Part shown: positions 28,177 through 36,665 of the stretch, one piece after another | Layout of the letters: every line of letters starts with the position of its first letter | How positions within the stretch are numbered: position 1 is the first letter of the stretch | NCBI GenBank assembly: GCA_011523635.1 | Contig: WTGI01000034.1 | Coordinates: forward strand, 1 to 54,839 | Direction: 5' to 3' | DNA: 54,839 nt | Source: Acidimicrobiia bacterium | GTDB taxonomy: Bacteria > Actinomycetota > Acidimicrobiia > Spongiisociales > Spongiisociaceae | Position numbers and translations under genes: made by a program | The notes under the pieces: model-generated | Databases searched by the model: none | Seen by the model: only the letters and a program-made list of their open reading frames with translations | Told to the model about the DNA's origin: nothing

Positions 28177-28445
28177 GGCCTCTTCCCGAGCTTGGCAACG
28201 GGTGTCGGCGGGTTGGTGAACTCGTTGCTGACGGTGTCCCGTTCGAGCACGAAGTAGCGGCGGCAGCCGGACCGGCAGTACCAGGTCTCGCGCAACATTC
28301 CGGCCGGGTTCGCCCGCTCGTAGAGGTAGGCGCGCCACTCCTTGGCCGAGGCCGAGTTGGGATCGGGCCTGGGCCGCGACTCGCCCACGTACCGCAGGTC
28401 GGCGGCGTTCCGTGGACCGCAGTTGGGGCAGGGGACGATCAGCAT
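28173..28445 (-). CDS. mgdB: N-methylglutamate dehydrogenase subunit B (SoxD-like delta subunit)
   Basis: 90 aa, the usual size for the delta subunit. The zinc-binding pattern CPNC (residues 6-9) pairs with CRSGC near residue 60. The motif AKEWRAYLYERANPAG is characteristic of SoxD/MgdB. ATG 28445 begins MLIVPCPNCGPRN, 17 bases after the mgdA stop, and the gene overlaps mgdC by 4 bases. It is structural within the tetramer. Confidence 0.88.
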   Translation of the reverse strand: MLIVPCPNCGPRNAADLRYVGESRPRPDPNSASAKEWRAYLYERANPAGMLRETWYCRSGCRRYFVLERDTVSNEFTNPPTPVAKLGKRP

Positions 28446-28462
28446 GACTCTCCGTCCACCAA

Positions 28463-29842
28463 CTAGTGGCCTACCGCCGCGGCGCCCTTTTCGCCGACGA
28501 GGGCGTCTCGCTCGAAGCGGGACAGGGAGAAGGGTGCGATCAGTTCGGGGGTCTTCTGCGTGGCGATCGCCTCGGCTATCTGTTCGCCCGACACTGGTCC
28601 GGCCTTGAAGCCGTAGGTGCCCCATCCGACATCGCACAGGAAGCCTTCCACCGGGGTGAAGCCCATCACCGGGGAGTAGTCGGGGGTCATGTCGCACAGG
28701 CCGGCCCACTGCCGCAGCAGGCGCATGCGGGAGATACCCGGCATGAGCTCGAGCAAGTGACCCGCCGTCCCCTCGGCGAAGTCGAGGGAGCCCTGGATGC
28801 TGTAGGTGTTGTAGGGGTCGACCGAGGCGCCGAAGACCAGTTCCCCCCGGGCGGTCTGGCTGACGTAGACGTGCAAAGTCCCGGACACCACGACCACGGG
28901 CAGGAACACCTTGACCGGCTCGGTGACCGCGGCCTGTAGAGGGCGAGTGCTGATGGGCAGCCCGACGCCGGCCATGTCGGAGATCAGGGTGGCCCATCCC
29001 GCCGTACAGTTGACGACCACCGGGGCGGAGATGTCGCCGCGGTTGGTCCGGACGCCGGTGACCCGGCCGCCGGGACCCTTGCCGCCGGGGCCGTCGCCGC
29101 CGGTGACCATGATGTCCACGACCTCCGTCTTCTGGTGCATCTCCACACCCAGAGCGTCCGCCCCGCGCGCGTAGCCCCACACCACGGCGTCATGGCGGAT
29201 GATGCCGCCGGGAGGGTGGTAGAGGGCGCCCAGGATCGGGTAGCGGGGATGGCTCGACGTGTCGAGCGCCGGCGCCAGCTTCTTGATCTCGGCAGGCCCG
29301 ATGACGCTCGAGTCGACTCCCTGGAGCTTGTTGACCTCGGCCCTCCAGTGCATGGTCCGTAGCGAGGCGTCGCTGTGGGCCAGCGTGATGTGACCGCGCC
29401 TGGAGAACATGACGTTCATGTTCAGGTCGACGGCCATGGTCCTGTACAGCTCAAGCGAGCGGTCGTAGAAGACGACTCCCTCGGGCGTGAGGTAGTTGGA
29501 CCGCAGGATGGCCGTGTTGCGGCCGGAGCCCCCACTTCCAAGATACGACTTCTCGAGCACGGCCACATTGGTCATGCCGTGGTTGGCGGCCAGGTAGTAG
29601 GCCGTGGCCAACCCGTGAACGCCTCCGCCGATGACTACCACGTCGTAGCTGTCCCGCAGCGGTACCTCCCGCCACACCCGCGGCCACACCCTCTTGCGGG
29701 CGCCCACGCTGATGAGCCGGGCCGCGGAGTACCGAGGGGGGCGTCGTTTCATCGGTCGCGCATGGTAACGGTGTTCCCGCACCATCTGGGGTAGCTGCCA
29801 CGGCGTGAAACGGTCGGCCCGCCCCGGCCTCGGGTCAGGCAT
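28463..29842 (-). CDS. mgdA: N-methylglutamate dehydrogenase subunit A (SoxB-like beta subunit)
   Basis: 459 aa catalytic flavoprotein with FAD-binding VVVIGGGVHGLATAYYLA (residues 68-85) and the SoxB segment GSGGSGRNTAILRSNYL (102-118). The C-terminus has the DAO-type GWGTYGFKAGPVSGEQIAE. It oxidises the N-methyl group of the amino acid. The ATG at 29842 overlaps the end of the ArsR frame by 8 bases. An alternative start is Met31 (29752), closer to family length, but neither has a clear SD. It is the first structural gene of mgdABCD. Confidence 0.87.
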   Translation of the reverse strand: MPDPRPGRADRFTPWQLPQMVREHRYHARPMKRRPPRYSAARLISVGARKRVWPRVWREVPLRDSYDVVVIGGGVHGLATAYYLAANHGMTNVAVLEKSYLGSGGSGRNTAILRSNYLTPEGVVFYDRSLELYRTMAVDLNMNVMFSRRGHITLAHSDASLRTMHWRAEVNKLQGVDSSVIGPAEIKKLAPALDTSSHPRYPILGALYHPPGGIIRHDAVVWGYARGADALGVEMHQKTEVVDIMVTGGDGPGGKGPGGRVTGVRTNRGDISAPVVVNCTAGWATLISDMAGVGLPISTRPLQAAVTEPVKVFLPVVVVSGTLHVYVSQTARGELVFGASVDPYNTYSIQGSLDFAEGTAGHLLELMPGISRMRLLRQWAGLCDMTPDYSPVMGFTPVEGFLCDVGWGTYGFKAGPVSGEQIAEAIATQKTPELIAPFSLSRFERDALVGEKGAAAVGH

Positions 29843-30097
29843 GGAGGATCCGGCTGAGGGTTGCCAACCGCTGCGCCACTGTCCGGTAATAGACCCACCG
29901 ACCGCGCTTCTCGGACTCCACGAGGCCGGCCCGACGTAGGACCTTCAGGTGATGGCTGACCGTGGGCTGGGATACGCCGAGCGGCTCGACCATCTCGCAC
30001 GCTGCGCAAGCCTCTCCTTGGCCCCTATGAGGCTGAGCAGCCGCAGCCTGGTGGGGTGTCTTTTGTTGACTCGCCGGTTCAAGAGCGGCGGTTCCAC
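29835..30097 (-). pseudogene. ArsR-family regulator, frameshifted in this sequence
   Basis: Two minus-strand frames join into one ArsR protein. From GTG 30097 (or TTG 30082) the N-terminal part reads NKRHPTRLRLLSLIGA. After a one-base shift near 30021-30025, in a GGGG run, the other frame reads GEACAACEMVEPLGVSQPTV, then SHHLKVLRRAGLVESEKRGR and WVYYRTVAQR, ending HA-stop. The winged helix-turn-helix is complete once the shift is corrected (about 87 aa). The Cys pair before the recognition helix is where metal-sensing members bind. It overlaps mgdA by 8 bases, so it would be the operon regulator. It is either a true pseudogene or a sequence error. Confidence 0.8.
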
Positions 30098-30201
30098 GTG
30101 GTTCAGAGGAGCAGCCCGGGAGTTAGAGTCGGTTGCCGGAGGCGAGCCGGAAGCACCGGTCGTTTGAAGAGGACCTACTGATACGACACGGAGAGGTTGT
30201 C

Positions 30202-30594
30202 ATGCCCACCGCCCGCGGACCGATGGACGTGAACATCGAGGCCGAACCGCCGTTCCTGGAGCAGGACGGGTTGAAACTGAACCGTAACCTGGTACGGAAG
30301 GTGTTCTCCGGCGACATGGCAGGCACCTCGGAAGCCCATATGATCGCGGCCGTCACCGCCACACCCGGTTCGGCAGGCTACGTGGCCATCGAGTATTTCG
30401 AGGGCTCGGTGGGCCGGAGGTCGGGCTCGTTCGTGCTCCAGCACAGCGGGGTGATGAACAGGGGCGACGCCCGGCTAGAGGTGACGATCGTGCCCGACTC
30501 GGGCACCGGGGCCTTGGCCGGAATCTCGGGGACGCTGGAGATCGGCAACGACCAGGGGCGGCACACCTACGTTCTCGACTACAGGATCGCCTGA
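30202..30594 (+). CDS. DUF3224 family protein
   Basis: 130 aa from ATG 30202, after GAGAGG. The family pattern is clear: SFVLQHSGVMNRG near the middle and LEVTIVPDSGTGALAGISG near the C-terminus. DUF3224 proteins are small beta-barrel proteins resembling allene oxide cyclase folds, with no proven activity. It is divergent from the ArsR-type gene with about 100 bases between starts. A decayed relative lies at 38340-38490. Confidence 0.85.
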   Translation: MPTARGPMDVNIEAEPPFLEQDGLKLNRNLVRKVFSGDMAGTSEAHMIAAVTATPGSAGYVAIEYFEGSVGRRSGSFVLQHSGVMNRGDARLEVTIVPDSGTGALAGISGTLEIGNDQGRHTYVLDYRIA

Positions 30595-30664
30595 CGGTCC
30601 GTTACCTGGCGACGCCCCGCGGCACCAATGGCGAGACACGTGATCTAATGATACTCCTCATCGG

Positions 30665-30693
30665 TTACAAAATACAGGCCAATGATCTATTGT
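30665..30693 (+). promoter_or_regulatory. Candidate sigma70-type promoter of the amidohydrolase
   Basis: TTACAA (30665-30670), exactly 17 bases, then TATTGT (30688-30693), in the most AT-rich patch of the region. A start point near 30700 would put an in-frame ATG (30701) at the 5' end of the RNA, so leaderless translation is possible. Confidence 0.45.
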
Positions 30694-30805
30694 GAGAAAA
30701 ATGCGCTGGACCGTGACCTCTTCGGCTCGGTCAGCGGCATCGTTCGCGTCGGCGCCGTTGGCCGGCCTAGGCTCGCCGGCCATCCAAGCGCTACTCTCTC
30801 CTGAC

Positions 30806-31681
30806 ATGGAACAGCCGACCCCGGCTTTCGTGGACACCCACCACCATCTGTGGGACTTGGACTCGCTTCCCTACGCCTGGCTGACCGGGGACGGTACCCC
30901 CGGGGAGACGGACTACCTGGGTGATTACTCGGCCATCCGCGAGAACTACCTGATCGAGAACCTGTTGGCCGACTACGCACCCCAGAACGTCGTCAAGTCC
31001 GTGCATGTACAGGCCGACTTCAGCGGACCGGACCCGACGGTCGAGACCCGATGGCTCCAGGGGATCGCCGATGTGCATGGCTTCCCGCACGGGATCGTGG
31101 CCCACACGGACTTCCGGAGTCCCGATGCGGGTAGGGAACTCGACCGTCACTGCGAGAGCCCGAACATGCGGGGGGTCAGGATGATGGGCCACGATGAGAT
31201 GCTCGACGAGCCGAACTTCCGGCGTGGGGTGGCGGAGTTGGCCAAGCGTGGGCTCTCTTTCGATCTCACCGGCGAGTGGGAGAGGGCCGAAGCCGGGTTG
31301 CGGTTGGCCCGATCGTTTCCGGATATCTGGATAGTCGTCACCCACACCGGCCTGCCCTACGATCGCACCGTCGAGTGCTTCCGGCACTGGCGGTCCGGTA
31401 TGAAGACATTCGCCCTGGCGCCCAACATGGTCGTGAAGATCTCGGGTCTCGGGATGCGGGACCGGAACTGGACGGTCGACAGCATCCGTCCGTGGATCCT
31501 TGAAACTATCGAGATCTTCGGGGTGGGGCGGTGCATGTTCGGCACCAACTGGCCGGTGGACCGGCTGTACAGCGACTTCGACACCCTGCTGGCCGCCTAC
31601 CGCCGGATCGTCGCCGACTTCTCATATGATGAGCAAGAGCAGCTCTTCTCCAGGAATGCGGAGCGTTACTACCGCATCTGA
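30806..31681 (+). CDS. Amidohydrolase-2 family protein, sugar lactonase-like
   Basis: 291 aa TIM-barrel hydrolase related to L-fuconolactonase and L-rhamnonolactonase. The N-terminal metal motif is VDTHHHLWDLD, followed by VHVQADFSG, the His site IVVTHTGLP, NMVVKISGLGM and the C-terminal FGTNWPVDRLY. The last motif holds Asn where many relatives have Asp, as in other COG3618 proteins. ATG 30806 gives the family-like start. A longer form from ATG 30701 lines up with the candidate promoter but adds an Ala/Ser-rich tail without homology. The gene converges on a sugar-acid dehydratase, which supports a lactone substrate. Confidence 0.82.
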   Translation: MEQPTPAFVDTHHHLWDLDSLPYAWLTGDGTPGETDYLGDYSAIRENYLIENLLADYAPQNVVKSVHVQADFSGPDPTVETRWLQGIADVHGFPHGIVAHTDFRSPDAGRELDRHCESPNMRGVRMMGHDEMLDEPNFRRGVAELAKRGLSFDLTGEWERAEAGLRLARSFPDIWIVVTHTGLPYDRTVECFRHWRSGMKTFALAPNMVVKISGLGMRDRNWTVDSIRPWILETIEIFGVGRCMFGTNWPVDRLYSDFDTLLAAYRRIVADFSYDEQEQLFSRNAERYYRI

Positions 31682-31715
31682 CGGTTCGCAACGCAATCCT
31701 GATCCCGGATGTTGG

Positions 31716-32855
31716 TTACTTGCGGAACACCGATCCGTCGTTGCGCATCCGTACGTCGGCCGGATACTTCCAGCGGGCATAGGGCAGTTCGGTGATAGCC
31801 GGATCCAGATCGACCCCGAGCCCGGGACCTTCCGGCACCACCATGTAGCCGCCCTCACGGACCAGGGGCGTCTTGAGCATGCCGGTGCGGGGCGGCTCCT
31901 CCTCCCACGGAAGGAGTTCCAAGGTTCCGCAATTCGGAATGGAGGCGTACAGCTGCAGAGTGGCTGCGGTGAGAAGGGGAGAGAAGGCGTTGTGGGCGAT
32001 GACCTCGGCGTGGAAAGACTCGGCCAGCGCGGCGATCTTGCGGCAGTGCGTCAGGCCCCCGGCCAGCCCGATGTCGGGCCGGACAACCTGCACACCGCGG
32101 GTCAACAGTTCCCGGAACTCCCAGATCGTGTTCGAGCGCTCGCCGGCGCCGATCGGGACCGTCATCTTGTTGATGACATCGCCATGCGAGTCGACGCTGT
32201 GGGGTGGGATCGGATCCTCTATGTAGTACAGCCGGAAGGGCTCGAGTTCCCTGGTCAGCGCTACAACCTCTCCGGGGTTCAGGTCCCGGTGTATCTCGAG
32301 AATCAGGTCGCGATCCCACCCGATCGTCTCCCGGACAGCAGCCACTCGATCCACCACCACTTGGAGCATCCCGCTGTACGTCTCCTGTCTCTCGACGACG
32401 TCATCGGGAAGGGCATCGATCTTCACGGCCGTGTAACCCTGCGCAGTGGCGTCGCGAGCCACCTCGACCAGTTCGTCGACCGTCGAGTTGGGACCGTCGA
32501 ACAGCAGCAGGTGCAGCCGGGCCCTGTCACGCTGTTTGCCGCCCATAAGCTGGTAGGCGGGTACGCCGAAATGGCGTCCGGCGATGTCCCACAGAGCTAT
32601 GTCGACCGCCGCGATCGCCGCGGTCAGCACACCGTCACGGAAGGGCTTCCAGTGGAAGTGCCTGTCCCAATGCTGCTCGATCCGCAGCGGATCGCTGCCG
32701 ACCAGCTTGTCCCGGAAGGAGTTGACGATCCGCTCCACGGATTCCGGGAAGCCCCAGTGGGCAGCCGGCCCGTAGCCGACGATCCCGCTGTCGGTCTCGA
32801 TACGGACCACCAGCCACTGGTAGAACAAGAGCGTTTCTACGGACTCGACTCTCAC
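31716..32855 (-). CDS. Enolase-superfamily sugar-acid dehydratase (DgoD-like)
   Basis: 379 aa with a GTG start after GGGAGGA. By counting, the active-site residues are Lys145 (AVKID), Glu187 and His189 (ILEIHRDL), Glu213 (YYIEDP), Glu239 (GAGERSN) and His288 (IAHNAFSP). In DgoD the first metal ligand is Asp in a D-x-H motif; here Glu takes that place. The segment VQVVRPDIGLAGGLTHCRKI matches galactonate-dehydratase relatives. It probably dehydrates an aldonate to a 2-keto-3-deoxy acid. It follows two SDR genes in one operon. Substrate not determined. Confidence 0.83.
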   Translation of the reverse strand: MRVESVETLLFYQWLVVRIETDSGIVGYGPAAHWGFPESVERIVNSFRDKLVGSDPLRIEQHWDRHFHWKPFRDGVLTAAIAAVDIALWDIAGRHFGVPAYQLMGGKQRDRARLHLLLFDGPNSTVDELVEVARDATAQGYTAVKIDALPDDVVERQETYSGMLQVVVDRVAAVRETIGWDRDLILEIHRDLNPGEVVALTRELEPFRLYYIEDPIPPHSVDSHGDVINKMTVPIGAGERSNTIWEFRELLTRGVQVVRPDIGLAGGLTHCRKIAALAESFHAEVIAHNAFSPLLTAATLQLYASIPNCGTLELLPWEEEPPRTGMLKTPLVREGGYMVVPEGPGLGVDLDPAITELPYARWKYPADVRMRNDGSVFRK

Positions 32856-32883
32856 GGCTCATCCTCCCGTTCAACCGCTGCCA

Positions 32884-33702
32884 TCACCACTCCAGATGAG
32901 CCTCGGACCAGAGGATCCGGCCGTTGGTCACCATCCCCGGAGTTGTGACAGCGTAGAGCACCATCCGCGCCAGGTCATCGGGATCCTGGAAACTACCGGT
33001 CGGCGTCTCCGCGAGATCCCTCAGGACGACCTCGTCGAAATCATCGCCCCACAGCCGGCTTCGCTTCCTGTTGACCCACTTCCACATGCCCTCGTAGACC
33101 ATCCCGGGATACACGATCGTGGCGGCGATGGCGCGCTCCTCCAGCGCCGTGGCGAGAGTTCTGGAGAGATAGTTGAGCGCCACCTTGCTGACCCCGTATG
33201 CCGTGGACGTCGGGATCGGAACCTCGGCGCCCTGGGAACTGATGTTGACGATGACTCCGCGTCGCCGCGTGCCGGGATCGATGTCCTGCGCGGACATGAG
33301 CCGGGCCGCCTCCTGGGCCGCCAGCAGGGGACCCTCCAGGTTGACCGCCAGCACGTGACGCCAGGTGTCCAGCGAGACCTCCAGGATGTCGTCCACATGG
33401 GTGATCCCGGCGACGTTGACCAAGGCGTCCAGCCGGCCGAAAGTCTCCGGCGCCATCCGCACCAACCTCCTCACATCGTCCGGCCGGCTCACGTCGGCCG
33501 GGCAGGCGACAGCCACTGCAGGACCTCCGAGTTCGGCCGCCAACCGATCTAGTTCCTCTTCCCTCACATCCCCCAGCACCACCCGGAGACCTGCGTCCAC
33601 GAAGGTCCGGGCGATCGCCGCGCCTATCACCCCGGCTGCGCCTGTGACGACCGCCGCTTGGCCCGCGACAGGCGAGCCCGCGCCGGGCGTGACCACGCTC
33701 AC
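32884..33702 (-). CDS. SDR-family oxidoreductase
   Basis: 272 aa with a GTG start. The cofactor motif is TGAAGVIGAAIARTF, Asp follows the second strand (VLGDVRE), NVAG replaces NNAG, and the catalytic set is Ser then YGVSK. A GMVYEGMWKWVNRKR segment in the substrate loop is unusual and basic. It lies 3 bases after the 33706-34509 SDR and 28 bases before the DgoD-like gene, so the three are one operon. Likely a sugar or sugar-acid dehydrogenase. Confidence 0.82.
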   Translation of the reverse strand: MSVVTPGAGSPVAGQAAVVTGAAGVIGAAIARTFVDAGLRVVLGDVREEELDRLAAELGGPAVAVACPADVSRPDDVRRLVRMAPETFGRLDALVNVAGITHVDDILEVSLDTWRHVLAVNLEGPLLAAQEAARLMSAQDIDPGTRRRGVIVNISSQGAEVPIPTSTAYGVSKVALNYLSRTLATALEERAIAATIVYPGMVYEGMWKWVNRKRSRLWGDDFDEVVLRDLAETPTGSFQDPDDLARMVLYAVTTPGMVTNGRILWSEAHLEW

Positions 33703-33705
33703 CCC

Positions 33706-34509
33706 CTAACGCTCGGGCAGGAGCGCGGTCAAGCCCCCGTCAACCACGAAGCTGGAGCCCGTGATGTTCGCCGCCCGTGATGAGGACAGGAACAGGACCA
33801 GGTCGGCCACCTCGTCCGGATACGAGAAGCGACCGGTGGGGTACTGCTCCTCCCAGTCCGCCCGGGTCTCGTCAGGCGTACGTCCGGTGTCAGCCGCCGT
33901 CAGCACGACCGCCAGGTCGACCAGTGGGGTGTAGACCGAACCCGGGCACACCGCGTTCGCCCGGATGTTGTGCCTGGCCAGGTCGATGGCTTCGCTCTTG
34001 GTGAGGGAGACCATGCCCGCCTTGGAGACCGAATAGGCCATGGCCCCGAGCTGGTTCCCGAAGGCCGACACCGACGCGATGTTCGCGATCGACCCGCCGC
34101 CGGCGGACCTCATGTGGGGCACGGCGTGCTTCGCCATGATGAACGCGGAGGTGAGGTTCGTCGCGAGGCACTTGTTCCACGACTCGAGCGAGAGCTGGAC
34201 CACGTCGCCCACATGGTCGACGACACCCACGGTGTTGACCAGATGGTCGATCGAACCCAGGTCACCCGCCACCGCCGAGCAGAACCGCTCGGCTTCATCG
34301 CTGTCCGTGACGTCCAGCACCTGGCTCTTGACGACCGCGCCGTCACTCCGCAACTGCTCGGTCAACTCATCGAGCTCGGCTTCCCGCGTGTCACAAAGAG
34401 CAACGCTCGCACCGGCCGAGGCAAACGACCTGACGATGGCGTCACCTATCCCGCCACTTGCCCCGGTGATGATCACGACCTGCCCCGAAAAGTCCTCCTT
34501 GATGCTCAA
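33706..34509 (-). CDS. SDR-family oxidoreductase
   Basis: 267 aa with a TTG start after GGAGAGGG. The nucleotide motif is TGASGGIGDAIVRSF and Asp in ALCDTRE favours NAD. The usual NNAG is NTVG. The catalytic Tyr-Lys is YSVSKAG, and the C-terminus FVVDGGLTALLPER is typical of sugar dehydrogenases. It is first in the three-gene operon with another SDR and the DgoD-like dehydratase, and is divergent from the CUT1 importer. Confidence 0.83.
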   Translation of the reverse strand: MSIKEDFSGQVVIITGASGGIGDAIVRSFASAGASVALCDTREAELDELTEQLRSDGAVVKSQVLDVTDSDEAERFCSAVAGDLGSIDHLVNTVGVVDHVGDVVQLSLESWNKCLATNLTSAFIMAKHAVPHMRSAGGGSIANIASVSAFGNQLGAMAYSVSKAGMVSLTKSEAIDLARHNIRANAVCPGSVYTPLVDLAVVLTAADTGRTPDETRADWEEQYPTGRFSYPDEVADLVLFLSSSRAANITGSSFVVDGGLTALLPER

Positions 34510-34799
34510 TACCCTCTCCCCGCACCGCCGGCGGTCCCCGACCGCAGTATCTGTCTCGCTCCCCGAGAGCCCGGACTCCGGAGCCTAGTGGTCCGCCTCC
34601 ATGAGACATTTGCGGCGCCGCGATCCTTCACCACAGAGACCCACACCCATGTCCCCCGGATTCGGGGTATACACCAGTACCCGGAGACCCGTAGCCTGTT
34701 AACGTCGCGGCCAGACGACGATCCATCCGATCGCTACCAAGCCCAGCGATCTCCTTGCAATCCGCATCGACCGGCGGGATGCCCCGTTAGGCGAGGAAC
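34510..34799. promoter_or_regulatory. Divergent intergenic region with dyad GATCGCT-N9-AGCGATC
   Basis: 290 bases between the SDR operon and the sugar importer, with no convincing gene. A perfect 7-bp dyad, GATCGCT (34729-34735) and AGCGATC (34745-34751) with a 9-base spacer, lies about 50 bases before the permease start. This is where a repressor site would be expected. GCGAGGAAC gives a usable SD for GTG 34800. Confidence 0.35.
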
Positions 34800-35762
34800 G
34801 TGGCCTCTTCAACAGCGCGCCTCTCAGCGACCCGTGGCCCGGTATCCGATACCGGACAGGGGAACGCCGGGCCCTCGGGCAAGCGGGCACTGCGTGACTT
34901 CACCCTCCGCGACCTGGTGGTGCTCGTCGGTCCGGCGTCCCTGCTGGTCGTCGGCCTCTATCTCCTGCCCTTCTTCATCAACGCCGCCCTGTCCCTCTTC
35001 TCCTGGACGGCGTTCAGGTCGGACCTGGAGTGGATCGGGCTTGAGAACTACCGGCGACTCGACCAGAACGGCCTCCTCTGGCCGACCATCTTCCGCACCT
35101 TGCAGTTCACCGTCATGTGCGCCGGGGCGATGGTCGTGGGCTCACTCCTCCTCGCCCTGGGTCTCGAGCGCAACACCAGGAGCAACCGGATCCTGCGCAC
35201 GGTATTCCTGTTGCCGCTGGTGCTGTCCCCCCTGGCCGCCGGATTCGTGTTCCGTGCGCTGCTCGGGCTCAAGGGAACCGTGAACACCGTGCTCTCGGCA
35301 GTGACCGGGAGCGACATTCAGATCGCGTGGCTCGGCAGCGGAACCCTCACCCTCGCGGTAGTCGGACTCGCCACCGCGTGGCGGTGGTTCCCGATGATCC
35401 TGATCGTATTCCTCGCCGGGCTCATCTCGATTCCGACGGACGCGATCGACGCGGCCAAGATCGACGGCGCCGGGCCCATAGCCCTCGTCCGGTACGTCAA
35501 GCTGCCGCTGCTGGCGCCGGCGATGACCTTCGCGGTCGTCGTGTCTCTGATCGTCTCCCTGAACGTCTTCGAGACCATCGTGGTGCTGACCGACGGTGGA
35601 CCGGGACGGACCACCGAGGTGCTCAACTTCCTCATCATCCAGGAGTTCGGGGAGGGTCGGTTCGCGTCCGCCGCCGCTCTAAGCACCGTCCTCTACGGCG
35701 CCATCTTCCTCATGATCATCGGCCTCGTCGCCCGGCTCCGGCGGAGCGAGGTGACCCTATGA
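34800..35762 (+). CDS. Sugar ABC transporter permease, MalF/UgpA type (CUT1)
   Basis: 320 aa with a GTG start. Six hydrophobic segments, with the first after FTLRDLVVLVGPASLLVVGL. The EAA-type loop AAKIDGAGPIALVRYVKLPL is near residues 220-239, where the ATPase docks. It overlaps the next permease by 4 bases (ATGA). Known role: half of a carbohydrate channel. The neighbouring sugar-acid genes suggest a sugar or glycoside substrate. Confidence 0.9.
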   Translation: MASSTARLSATRGPVSDTGQGNAGPSGKRALRDFTLRDLVVLVGPASLLVVGLYLLPFFINAALSLFSWTAFRSDLEWIGLENYRRLDQNGLLWPTIFRTLQFTVMCAGAMVVGSLLLALGLERNTRSNRILRTVFLLPLVLSPLAAGFVFRALLGLKGTVNTVLSAVTGSDIQIAWLGSGTLTLAVVGLATAWRWFPMILIVFLAGLISIPTDAIDAAKIDGAGPIALVRYVKLPLLAPAMTFAVVVSLIVSLNVFETIVVLTDGGPGRTTEVLNFLIIQEFGEGRFASAAALSTVLYGAIFLMIIGLVARLRRSEVTL

Positions 35763-36607
35763 CCACCGCCCGGATTCCGTTGCATCGGATTGCGGGTGGT
35801 ACGAGGGTGGGTGTGCTCACCCTGGTGGCGCTGGTGGTAGTCGGCGCACCGATCTGGGTGGTGATCGTCAACTCGCTGAAGCCATACCAGGAGACCGTGT
35901 CACCCAGCCTCCGCTTCCCCGAGACCTGGATGGCTGTGGAGAACTACGGCGTGGTCTTCGCGGAGGGAGAACTGGTCCGCGGTTTCATGAACAACGCGAT
36001 AGTCCTGGGTATCGCACTTCCGCTGATCCTCGTGCTCTCGGCTGCTGCGTCCTGGGCGATGGTACGGAGCTCGTCCCGCCTGCTCACGCCGTTGCGGTAC
36101 GCGATGCTGGTCGGCCTCGTCGTCCCGCCGGCGATCGTCGCCACGATCTTCACGCTCAAGCGCATCGGGATCTACGGGGGGCTCCTCGGGCTGGCGCTCT
36201 TCTATTCCGCCCTGTTCATCCCGCTCGGCGTCTTCCTGATGATCGGGTTCATCCGCACCATCCCGCGCCACCTGGAGGAGGCGGCACGGATCGACGGAGC
36301 CTCCAACCTCGACATCCTCGTCCGCATCATCATCCCGCTACTACGGCCAGCCCTGATAACAACCAGCGTGATCGTGATGGTGGCGGTGTGGAACGACTTC
36401 CTGAACCCCTTCATGCTGCTGAACGATCCGGACAACAACACCCTCATCCTGTCACTGTTCAGGTTCGCCACCGGATCGACGGCCGCCGCTTCGTACAAGT
36501 GGAATCTCGTCTTCGCAGACGTTGTGGTGACGAGCGTGCCGATGATCGGCATCTTCTACTTCGTCCAGAAGTACATGGTCCACGGCCTCAGCGGCACCGA
36601 ACGATGA
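35759..36607 (+). CDS. Sugar ABC transporter permease, MalG/UgpE type (CUT1)
   Basis: 282 aa from ATG 35759, which overlaps the upstream stop. Six membrane segments. The EAA loop EEAARIDGASNLDILVRIII is near residues 177-196, and the periplasmic N-terminal part has NSLKPYQETV. The C-terminus FYFVQKYMVHGLSGTER is typical. It partners the MalF-type subunit. No ATPase gene is present in this locus, so a shared MsiK-like ATPase elsewhere is likely. Confidence 0.9.
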   Translation: MTTARIPLHRIAGGTRVGVLTLVALVVVGAPIWVVIVNSLKPYQETVSPSLRFPETWMAVENYGVVFAEGELVRGFMNNAIVLGIALPLILVLSAAASWAMVRSSSRLLTPLRYAMLVGLVVPPAIVATIFTLKRIGIYGGLLGLALFYSALFIPLGVFLMIGFIRTIPRHLEEAARIDGASNLDILVRIIIPLLRPALITTSVIVMVAVWNDFLNPFMLLNDPDNNTLILSLFRFATGSTAAASYKWNLVFADVVVTSVPMIGIFYFVQKYMVHGLSGTER

Positions 36608-36665
36608 GGGAGATTTTGACACGGCTCACAACAGACCACATGTCCACTAGTCGAGAGGAGGAATA

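Noticed and set aside
24738-29842. Reading the four minus-strand genes as a plain sarcosine oxidase operon
   Set aside because: The subunits are homologous to SoxBDAG, but gmaS and mgsABC are nearby and glyA/purU are not. I keep sarcosine oxidase as the alternative, with the NMG dehydrogenase preferred.
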